Positions 57,992-64,000 of a stretch of 64,000 nt of DNA are shown piece by piece (within the stretch, counting starts at the first letter, position 1; each line of letters starts with the position of its first letter). The stretch comes from Halomarinibacterium sedimenti (GTDB taxonomy: Bacteria; Bacteroidota; Bacteroidia; Flavobacteriales; Flavobacteriaceae), in assembly GCF_019312585.1 (NCBI RefSeq), contig NZ_JAHWDP010000005.1, forward strand, positions 1 to 64,000, read 5' to 3'. Made by a program: the position numbers and the translations under genes. The notes below the pieces were generated by a model, which ran no database searches, was not told where the DNA came from, and worked only from the letters and a program-made list of their open reading frames with translations.

Positions 57992-59104
57992 TCAATTTTT
58001 ATTATTCTTAACATTCTCAATAAACTCATCAAACAAGTAAGATGCATCATTTGGCCCTGGACTCGCTTCAGGATGATACTGAACTGAAAATACGGGTTTG
58101 TCTTTTAATCTTATTCCTGCAACCGTATGATCGTTTAAATGTACGTGCGTGATTTCCACATTTTTATGCGCTTCGGTTTCTTCTCTATTAATAGCAAATC
58201 CGTGATTTTGAGAAGTTATTTCTCCCTTCCCAGTTAAAAGGTTTTTAATTGGGTGATTAATTCCGCGGTGTCCGTGGTGCATTTTATAGGTAGAAATACC
58301 ATTGGCAAGGGCCAAAACTTGATGTCCTAAACAGATTCCAAAGAGTGGTTTGTCTGTTTTTAAAATTTCTTTGGTGGTAGCAATTGCTTCATTTAATGGC
58401 TCAGGGTCTCCAGGGCCATTGCTTAAGAAATATCCATCAGGTTCAAACGATTGTAATTCTGAAAAAGAGGCGTTGTATGGAAACACTTTTATGTAGCAAT
58501 CTCGGCTGGCAAGATTTCGTAAAATGTTTTTCTTGATTCCAATATCAAGTGCCGAAATCTTAAATTGAGCATTTTCATCACCAAAGAAATAGGGTTCTTT
58601 TGTAGAAACTTTAGAAGCCAATTCTAATCCTTTCATATCTGGAAAGTCGGCTAATTTTTTCTTTAAATTATCGAGGTTGTCTACTTCGGTAGTAATCACT
58701 GCATTCATCGCACCATGATCGCGAATGTAACTTACAAGTGCTCTAGTATCTACATCACTAATGGCTAACAGATTGTTACTATTTAAAAATTCTTCCAAAG
58801 AACTATCTGCATCTGGTCTAGAATAATGATAACTAAAATTTCTACAAATTAACCCGGCAATTTTAATTCCCTCAGACTCTACTTCTTCTTTTTTAGTTCC
58901 ATAATTTCCAATATGTGCATTGGTGGTAACCATCAATTGCCCAAAATAAGATGGGTCTGTAAAAATTTCTTGATAGCCCGTCATCCCAGTGTTAAAACAT
59001 ACTTCTCCAAAGGCGGAACCTTCTTTACCAGCTACTGCTTTGCCGTAGAAAATAGTTCCATCGGCTAATAAAATAAGTGCTTTTTTTCGTGTTTGGTATT
59101 TCAT
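57992..59104 (-). CDS. carA: Carbamoyl-phosphate synthase small subunit
   Basis: Glutamine-hydrolysing subunit that supplies ammonia to CarB for carbamoyl phosphate (arginine and pyrimidine synthesis). From the ATG at 59104 it has 370 residues. The N-terminal CPSase domain shows ALILLADGTIFYGKAVAG and FNTGMTGYQEIFTDPSYFGQ; the class I glutamine amidotransferase domain has the nucleophile in LFGICLGHQVLAL and the HYHPEASPGPNDA-type histidine-glutamate pair (VQYHPEASPGP). The longer frame would start at a TTG at 59110. carB is not adjacent in the window. Promoter box TATTTTTG at 59130-59123. Confidence 0.96.
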   Translation of the reverse strand: MKYQTRKKALILLADGTIFYGKAVAGKEGSAFGEVCFNTGMTGYQEIFTDPSYFGQLMVTTNAHIGNYGTKKEEVESEGIKIAGLICRNFSYHYSRPDADSSLEEFLNSNNLLAISDVDTRALVSYIRDHGAMNAVITTEVDNLDNLKKKLADFPDMKGLELASKVSTKEPYFFGDENAQFKISALDIGIKKNILRNLASRDCYIKVFPYNASFSELQSFEPDGYFLSNGPGDPEPLNEAIATTKEILKTDKPLFGICLGHQVLALANGISTYKMHHGHRGINHPIKNLLTGKGEITSQNHGFAINREETEAHKNVEITHVHLNDHTVAGIRLKDKPVFSVQYHPEASPGPNDASYLFDEFIENVKNNKN

Positions 59105-59122
59105 ATTCAATTTAGAATTTTA

Positions 59123-59130
59123 CAAAAATA
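59123..59130 (-). promoter_or_regulatory. Promoter -7 box (TATTTTTG) of carA
   Basis: Exact TAnnTTTG, 18 bases before the ATG at 59104, located only a few bases after the rplQ terminator. Confidence 0.55.
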
Positions 59131-59134
59131 ACAT

Positions 59135-59168
59135 AAAAAAAGGGACTAACTTTAATGGTTAGTCCCTT
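59135..59168 (-). terminator. Terminator of the ribosomal protein operon
   Basis: Perfect 11-bp stem AAGGGACTAAC (59140-59150) / GTTAGTCCCTT (59158-59168), with a T-run on the minus strand. Confidence 0.9.
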
Positions 59169-59193
59169 ACTTATTTACAAATGGTTGTTCATT

Positions 59194-59676
59194 TTATTCT
59201 TCTTCTTTTTTAGCTTCTGTTTTTGCAGCAGGTGCTACAGCAGCAGGAGCTGAACTTCCTCCTCTACGACTTCTACGTGTAGATTTCTTTTTAGTTGCTT
59301 TACCAGCGTTGTAGACCTCATTATAATCTACTAACTCAATCATTGCCATATCTGCGTTATCTCCTAAACGATTACCCAATTTAATAATACGAGTATATCC
59401 TCCTGGTCGATCTCCCACCTTTACAGCTACTTCTCTAAAAAGTTCGGTAACAGCATCCTTTTGACGCAATCTTGACATTACAATACGACGATTGTGCGTT
59501 GTATCTTCTTTCGATTTTGTCACTAAAGGCTCAACAAACTGCTTTAAAGCTTTAGCTTTTGCAACTGTAGTGTTAATTCTTTTGTGTTCAATTAGTGAAC
59601 AAGCCATATTAGCCAACATAGACCTTCTATGTGCTGTTTTTCTACCTAAGTGATTGAATTTTTTTCCGTGTCTCAT
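59194..59676 (-). CDS. rplQ: 50S ribosomal protein L17
   Basis: Large-subunit protein near the exit tunnel. The first 115 residues are a standard L17 ([61 protein letters not shown]). The last 45 residues are an Ala/Lys/Glu-rich tail ([25 protein letters not shown]), a length extension usual in Bacteroidota L17. Last gene of the operon. Confidence 0.97.
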   Translation of the reverse strand: MRHGKKFNHLGRKTAHRRSMLANMACSLIEHKRINTTVAKAKALKQFVEPLVTKSKEDTTHNRRIVMSRLRQKDAVTELFREVAVKVGDRPGGYTRIIKLGNRLGDNADMAMIELVDYNEVYNAGKATKKKSTRRSRRGGSSAPAAVAPAAKTEAKKEEE

Positions 59677-59736
59677 GACGTTTTGTTTTAATCATCATCT
59701 TGCTACAACTCTTTTTGAGGAGCAAAATATGATGGA

Positions 59737-60729
59737 TTAGTCTTTATCTAATTTGTATTTTGAAAGATCCATTCCAAAATTAAGGCCTTTTACATTTACC
59801 AACTCTTCAAGTTCGGTTAATGATTTTTTACCAAAATTTCTGAATTTCATCAAATCGTTTTTGTTGAATGAAACCAAGTCTCCAAGCGTATCCACTTCGG
59901 CTGCTTTTAAACAGTTTAATGCTCTTACTGAAAGATCCATGTCTATTAACTTGGTCTTTAGTAATTGACGCATATGAAGTGACTCTTCATCATAAGTTTC
60001 AGTCTGTGCAATTTCGTCTGCTTCTAAAGTAATACGCTCATCACTAAATAACATAAAGTGGTGAATTAAGGTTTTAGCAGCTTCGGTAAGTGCATCTTTT
60101 GGATGAATAGAACCATCTGTAATGATTTCAAAAACTAATTTTTCATAGTCAGTCTTTTGCTCAACACGATAGTTTTCTATGCTATACTTTACATTTTTAA
60201 TAGGAGTATAGATAGAATCTGTAAAGATGATACCAAGAGGCGCATTTGCTTTCTTGTTCTCTTCTGCAGGAACATATCCTCTACCTTTTTCGATAGTAAT
60301 TTCGAAATTAAGGTTCACTTTAGGATCCATATTACAGATAACCAATTCTGGGTTTAGCACTTGGAAACCTGAGATAAATTTTTGAAAATCACCTGCAGTT
60401 AACTGCTCTGAACCAGAAACAGAAATTGTAACGGTTTCGTTATCTATTTCATCAATTTGTCTTTTAAGACGAACCTGTTTTAGATTTAATACTATTTCGG
60501 TTACATCCTCAACAACACCAGCAATCGTAGAAAATTCGTGATCTACTCCTTCGATGCGTACGGAAGTAATTGCAAAACCTTCCAATGAGGAAAGTAGCAC
60601 TCGTCTTAATGCATTACCTACAGTCAATCCGTAACCTGGTTCCAAAGGGCGAAATTCAAATTTCCCTTCGAAATCGGTTGAATTAATCATAATAACTTTA
60701 TCAGGCTTCTGAAAACTAAATACTGCCAT
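59737..60729 (-). CDS. rpoA: DNA-directed RNA polymerase subunit alpha
   Basis: Assembly platform of RNA polymerase. The 330 residues comprise the N-terminal dimerisation domain ([28 protein letters not shown]) and the C-terminal UP-element and activator-binding domain ([48 protein letters not shown]). Canonical place between rpsD and rplQ. Confidence 0.98.
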   Translation of the reverse strand: MAVFSFQKPDKVIMINSTDFEGKFEFRPLEPGYGLTVGNALRRVLLSSLEGFAITSVRIEGVDHEFSTIAGVVEDVTEIVLNLKQVRLKRQIDEIDNETVTISVSGSEQLTAGDFQKFISGFQVLNPELVICNMDPKVNLNFEITIEKGRGYVPAEENKKANAPLGIIFTDSIYTPIKNVKYSIENYRVEQKTDYEKLVFEIITDGSIHPKDALTEAAKTLIHHFMLFSDERITLEADEIAQTETYDEESLHMRQLLKTKLIDMDLSVRALNCLKAAEVDTLGDLVSFNKNDLMKFRNFGKKSLTELEELVNVKGLNFGMDLSKYKLDKD

Positions 60730-60824
60730 AATTTTTCTTCGTTTTAATTGTTATTTAGTTGCGCGGTTTATTAGTTTGAAGAATACTACAAACCCTTTGG
60801 CTAAATACCAATATCATTAATTTA

Positions 60825-61430
60825 TTATTTAGAATATAATTCAACGATAAATTGCTCGTTGATGTTTTCTGGAATTTGGATTCTTTGAGGAATAGAAACA
60901 TACGTTCCTTCCTTCTTTTCAGGATTCCAAGTAATCCATTCATACACATGGCTAGCATTAGCCAGTGAATTTTGAACAGCTTCCAAAGATTTTGATTTTT
61001 CTCTTACCGCAACTACATCACCAGGTTTTAATTGATAGGAAGGAATATTTACCTTCTCACCATTTACCGTGATGTGACGGTGTGATACTAATTGTCTAGC
61101 AGCGCTTCGGCTTGGTGCAATTCCCATTCTGTAGACCACGTTGTCTAAACGAGACTCACATAATTGAAGTAATACCTCACCAGTAATGCCCTGTGCAGCA
61201 GTTGCTTTTTTGAATAAATTACGGAATTGACGCTCCAATATACCATAGGTATATTTTGCTTTTTGCTTTTCGGCTAATTGAATAGCGTACTCAGATTTTT
61301 TTCCTCTTCTACGGTTTTGCCCGTGTTGTCCTGGAGGGTAATTTCTTTTTTCGAAAGATTTGTCTTCTCCGAAAATAGCTTCGCCAAATTTACGTGCTAT
61401 TTTAGTTTTGGGACCAGTATATCTTGCCAT
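60825..61430 (-). CDS. rpsD: 30S ribosomal protein S4
   Basis: Primary 16S rRNA-binding protein and, in many bacteria, translational repressor of its operon. The 201 residues show [21 protein letters not shown], the [21 protein letters not shown] segment and the S4 domain ([40 protein letters not shown]). No Cys4 zinc motif is present, so this is the C-minus form. 95 bases separate it from rpoA. Confidence 0.97.
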   Translation of the reverse strand: MARYTGPKTKIARKFGEAIFGEDKSFEKRNYPPGQHGQNRRRGKKSEYAIQLAEKQKAKYTYGILERQFRNLFKKATAAQGITGEVLLQLCESRLDNVVYRMGIAPSRSAARQLVSHRHITVNGEKVNIPSYQLKPGDVVAVREKSKSLEAVQNSLANASHVYEWITWNPEKKEGTYVSIPQRIQIPENINEQFIVELYSK

Positions 61431-61516
61431 TTTTAAAATTGAATTTTGAAGGGAAAACTAAATTAAGGTCATCCTCTAGTTTTCGTTTTCCTTCAGGGTT
61501 TATACTAAATTATTAA

Positions 61517-61909
61517 TTATACTCTTCTTCGTTTTGGAGGACGACATCCGTTATGTGGCATTGGTGTAACATCGATAATTTCGGTTACTTCAATTCCAGC
61601 ATTGTGGATAGAACGAATAGCAGATTCTCTACCATTCCCTGGTCCTTTAACGTAAACTTTTACTTTTCGTAAACCAGCTTCGTGAGCAACTTTTGCACAA
61701 TCCTCTGATGCTAATTGAGCAGCATAAGGAGTATTTTTCTTAGATCCTCTAAAGCCCATTTTACCGGCTGAAGACCAAGAAATAACATCGCCATTCTTGT
61801 TGGTTAATGAAATAATAATATTGTTGAAGGAAGCAGTAATGTGTGCTTCGCCCGTAGACTCAACAATAACTTTACGCTTCTTTGTACTTTTTGAACTAGA
61901 CTTTGCCAT
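61517..61909 (-). CDS. rpsK: 30S ribosomal protein S11
   Basis: Small-subunit platform protein, 130 residues, with a basic N-terminus and the signatures [38 protein letters not shown] and the C-terminal [16 protein letters not shown]. It lies 11 bases downstream of rpsM in the conserved rpsM-rpsK-rpsD-rpoA-rplQ order. Confidence 0.97.
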   Translation of the reverse strand: MAKSSSKSTKKRKVIVESTGEAHITASFNNIIISLTNKNGDVISWSSAGKMGFRGSKKNTPYAAQLASEDCAKVAHEAGLRKVKVYVKGPGNGRESAIRSIHNAGIEVTEIIDVTPMPHNGCRPPKRRRV

Positions 61910-61920
61910 ATCTCTAAGGG

Positions 61921-62295
61921 TTATTTAGTTGCTTTTTTCTTGTTAGCAACTGTTTTACGTTTTCCTTTTCTTGTTCTTGAGTTATTCTTGGTGCGTTGTC
62001 CTCTTAAAGGAAGACCAACTCTGTGTCGAATACCTCTGTAACAACCAATATCCATTAAGCGTTTAATGCTTAATTGAATTTCGCTACGTAATTCACCTTC
62101 AATCTTGAAAGACCCAACAGCGTCACGAATGGCACCAATTTCATCATCGGTCCAATCGTTTACTTTTTTGTCTTCGCTAACTCCGGCTTTTTCTAGGATA
62201 TCTTGGGCACGGCTTCTACCAATACCAAAGATATACGTTAACGCGATTACACCCCTTTTATTCTTAGGGATATCTACACCTGCGATTCTTGCCAT
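61921..62295 (-). CDS. rpsM: 30S ribosomal protein S13
   Basis: Head protein contacting tRNA and the intersubunit bridge. The 124 residues carry [34 protein letters not shown], the [32 protein letters not shown] core and a basic lysine-rich tail. Three bases separate it from the rpmJ stop. Confidence 0.97.
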   Translation of the reverse strand: MARIAGVDIPKNKRGVIALTYIFGIGRSRAQDILEKAGVSEDKKVNDWTDDEIGAIRDAVGSFKIEGELRSEIQLSIKRLMDIGCYRGIRHRVGLPLRGQRTKNNSRTRKGKRKTVANKKKATK

Positions 62296-62298
62296 AAT

Positions 62299-62415
62299 TT
62301 ATCCTTGTCTTTGTTTAAACCTTGGGTTCTTTTTGTTAATAACATACAAGCGTCCGTTTCTGCGAACTATCTTACAGTCGGCGCTTCTTTTTTTAATGGA
62401 TGCTCTTACTTTCAT
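62299..62415 (-). CDS. rpmJ: 50S ribosomal protein L36
   Basis: A 38-residue protein, complete from ATG at 62415 to TAA at 62299. It begins [20 protein letters not shown] and ends NPRFKQRQG. The zinc-type L36 usually has four ligands (CxxC then CxxxxH); here only C14 remains, so this is the non-zinc (C-minus) form. It lies between infA and rpsM as expected. Confidence 0.93.
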   Translation of the reverse strand: MKVRASIKKRSADCKIVRRNGRLYVINKKNPRFKQRQG

Positions 62416-62420
62416 CTCAA

Positions 62421-62636
62421 TTAGTATCTATAGGTTATGCGAGCTTTACTTAAATCGTATGGGCTCATTTCTAATTTAACTTTATCTCCAGGTAATAATT
62501 TAATATAGTGCATACGCATTTTCCCGGAAATATGCGCTGTAACAATGTGACCATTTTCCAATTCTACCCGAAACATAGCATTAGATAATGCTTCTACTAT
62601 GGTTCCGTCTTGTTCTATTGCCGCTTGTTTTGCCAT
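62421..62636 (-). CDS. infA: Translation initiation factor IF-1
   Basis: A 71-residue OB-fold protein that binds the A site during initiation. [30 protein letters not shown] and [34 protein letters not shown] are family signatures. It starts two bases after the secY stop and precedes rpmJ by 5 bases. Confidence 0.97.
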   Translation of the reverse strand: MAKQAAIEQDGTIVEALSNAMFRVELENGHIVTAHISGKMRMHYIKLLPGDKVKLEMSPYDLSKARITYRY

Positions 62637-62638
62637 AA

Positions 62639-63982
62639 TTATGCTACTGCTTTTCTATTTTTTCCACTCTTCATTAAACCATCATAATGACGATTTAACA
62701 AGTATGAATTAATTTGTTGCATGGTGTCAATAGCCACCCCTACCATAATTAGTAGTGAAGTACCACCATAAAATAATGCCCATCCTTGTTGGATACCCAT
62801 AATCTTAACAACAATAGCGGGGAAAATTGCTATAAGTGCTAAAAATATAGATCCTGGGAAGGTAATTTGAGACATAATTCTATCTAAAAACTCAGCTGTA
62901 TCTGTACCTGGTTTAATTCCAGGAATAAATCCTCCGCTTCGTTTTAAATCGTCGGCCATTTTATTAGTAGGAACAGTGATAGCCGTATAGAAATATGTAA
63001 ATATGATAATAAGTATTGCAAAAACAACATTATACCATAACCCAAATATATCACTAAATGTAGCTCTAATAGATTGCGCTAATTCACTTTCAGATAAACT
63101 AGCTACAGCCGATGGAACAAACATTATTGCTTGAGCAAAGATAATTGGCATTACCCCAGAAGCATTCAACTTTAATGGGATAAACTGTCTTGCTCCAAAA
63201 ATATTCTTCTCATATCCTCCACTTGCAGTTCTTCGTGCATACTGAACAGGAATCTTTCTAACCGCCATAACAAGCATGATGGATAATAGAATAATGACAA
63301 ACCAAATTACTAATTCGATAAGAATCATAATTAAACCTCCATTAGATTCAAATACTCTAGAAGCAAATTCTTGAGCAAATGATTGCGGTAATGTTGCAAT
63401 AATACCTACCATAATAAGTATTGAGATACCATTTCCAACTCCTTTATCTGTAATCTTTTCTCCTAGCCACATTGCAAAAATACACCCTGTAACTAAAATT
63501 ACTATTGAAGAAACATAGAATAAAGCAGATTGTCCCATTACAAAAGCCTCTGGAGGAACACCTAGTGCCGGTAATCCTGCTAAGTAACTTGGTGCCTGCA
63601 CCAAACAAATACCAATAGTTAACCAACGTGTTATCTGGGTAATCTTCTTCCTTCCACTTTCACCTTCTTTTTGAAGTTTCTGTAAATAAGGAATAGCAAT
63701 TTGCATTAATTGAACCACAATCGAAGCAGAGATATAAGGCATAATCCCAAGTGCAAAAACCGATGCATTGGCAAAAGCCCCACCTGTAAATGCATTCAGT
63801 AATCCGCCAATTCCGCCAGCATCAAAATTACCAGCAAACTCACTTAATTTAGCGGCATCAATACCTGGTAAAACTACTTGTGCTCCAAAACGGTACACTA
63901 ATAAAAGACCTAACGTAAGCATGATTCTGTTACGAAGCTCTTCTATCTTATAAATATTTTTTATGGTTTCAATAAATTTCAT
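62639..63982 (-). CDS. secY: Preprotein translocase subunit SecY
   Basis: Channel-forming subunit of the Sec translocon. The 447 residues span ten membrane segments. Signatures visible: [41 protein letters not shown], the [12 protein letters not shown] plug/TM segment, [35 protein letters not shown], and the C-terminal [34 protein letters not shown]. It works with secDF at 6197. The 18 bases beyond the start (63983-64000) hold nothing recognisable. Confidence 0.98.
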   Translation of the reverse strand: MKFIETIKNIYKIEELRNRIMLTLGLLLVYRFGAQVVLPGIDAAKLSEFAGNFDAGGIGGLLNAFTGGAFANASVFALGIMPYISASIVVQLMQIAIPYLQKLQKEGESGRKKITQITRWLTIGICLVQAPSYLAGLPALGVPPEAFVMGQSALFYVSSIVILVTGCIFAMWLGEKITDKGVGNGISILIMVGIIATLPQSFAQEFASRVFESNGGLIMILIELVIWFVIILLSIMLVMAVRKIPVQYARRTASGGYEKNIFGARQFIPLKLNASGVMPIIFAQAIMFVPSAVASLSESELAQSIRATFSDIFGLWYNVVFAILIIIFTYFYTAITVPTNKMADDLKRSGGFIPGIKPGTDTAEFLDRIMSQITFPGSIFLALIAIFPAIVVKIMGIQQGWALFYGGTSLLIMVGVAIDTMQQINSYLLNRHYDGLMKSGKNRKAVA

Positions 63983-64000
63983 CCTATCAAATAAATTATA

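Noticed and set aside
61921-62415. Loss of zinc ligands in L36 and S4
   Set aside because: C-minus forms of these proteins are known and occur in many bacteria; not an anomaly on its own.

Overview
The window looks like a chromosomal segment of a marine-type Flavobacteriaceae bacterium (Bacteroidota). The evidence is a low-GC, AT-rich sequence, at least ten exact TAnnTTTG promoter -7 boxes (the Bacteroidota type), lipoproteins, TonB-dependent receptors with STN/carboxypeptidase-like domains, a FecI/FecR-type sigma/anti-sigma pair, a fused SecDF, and secreted proteins with a type IX secretion (T9SS) C-terminal sorting domain. The genus cannot be read from the sequence. I see no rRNA, tRNA, CRISPR, transposase or phage gene; this is mostly core genome with islands of surface-protein genes.

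Layout. 1-2186 (-): a large adhesin-like secreted protein cut by the window edge. 2334-6131 (+): folE-cysS-yidD-lgt-DUF192 run. 6197-9199 (-): secDF. 9392-10009 (-): small conserved exported protein. 10076-13455 (-): a three-gene operon (CNGKC protein, OprC/NosA-like TonB receptor, Met/His-rich lipoprotein) that I interpret as a copper uptake or handling system. 13732-16284 (+): B12-dependent ribonucleotide reductase. 16351-20515 (-): mdh, a porin-like protein, gyrB. 20791-24770: DUF2911, queE, an exported RidA lipoprotein, a HerA-like ATPase and a lipoprotein. 24864-29762: a DUF1579/SnoaL-like protein, a methyltransferase + VOC pair, a YwaF-like membrane protein and an AI-2E permease. 29759-31998 (-): ffh-folD. 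32163-33836 (-): orphan sensor kinase.

34056-40453 is the most interesting accessory region. An ECF sigma factor, its FecR anti-sigma factor and a TonB receptor lie divergent to two lipoprotein genes that carry four copies of one domain. A bipartite sequence, GGTAGGGTAAA-N11-CTGTTT, occurs twice with identical spacing: once in front of fecR and once, on the other strand, in front of the lipoprotein genes. I read this as the recognition site of the local sigma factor. It would make the lipoproteins part of the signalling regulon and fecR-receptor autoregulated.

40554-45635 (+): a second surface/signalling unit: an Ig-like-repeat secreted protein, a small secreted protein, a TPR histidine kinase and a LuxR-type response regulator. 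45637-53073: argS, small membrane protein, hypothetical, NAD(P)-binding SDR protein, two guanidino-modifying superfamily hydrolases, a hexapeptide acetyltransferase and an outer-membrane protein. 53134-59104 (-): gltA, eno, a T9SS-secreted repeat protein placed between eno and carA, then carA. 59194-63982 (-): the distal end of the ribosomal protein operon (secY, infA, rpmJ, rpsM, rpsK, rpsD, rpoA, rplQ), including the 38-residue rpmJ.

Several start codons were moved because an exact promoter box lies inside the longer reading frame (secDF, argS), or because the longer frame starts at an implausible TTG. No intergenic stretch exceeds 300 bases; the longest (13456-13731 and 20516-20790) are described as features.
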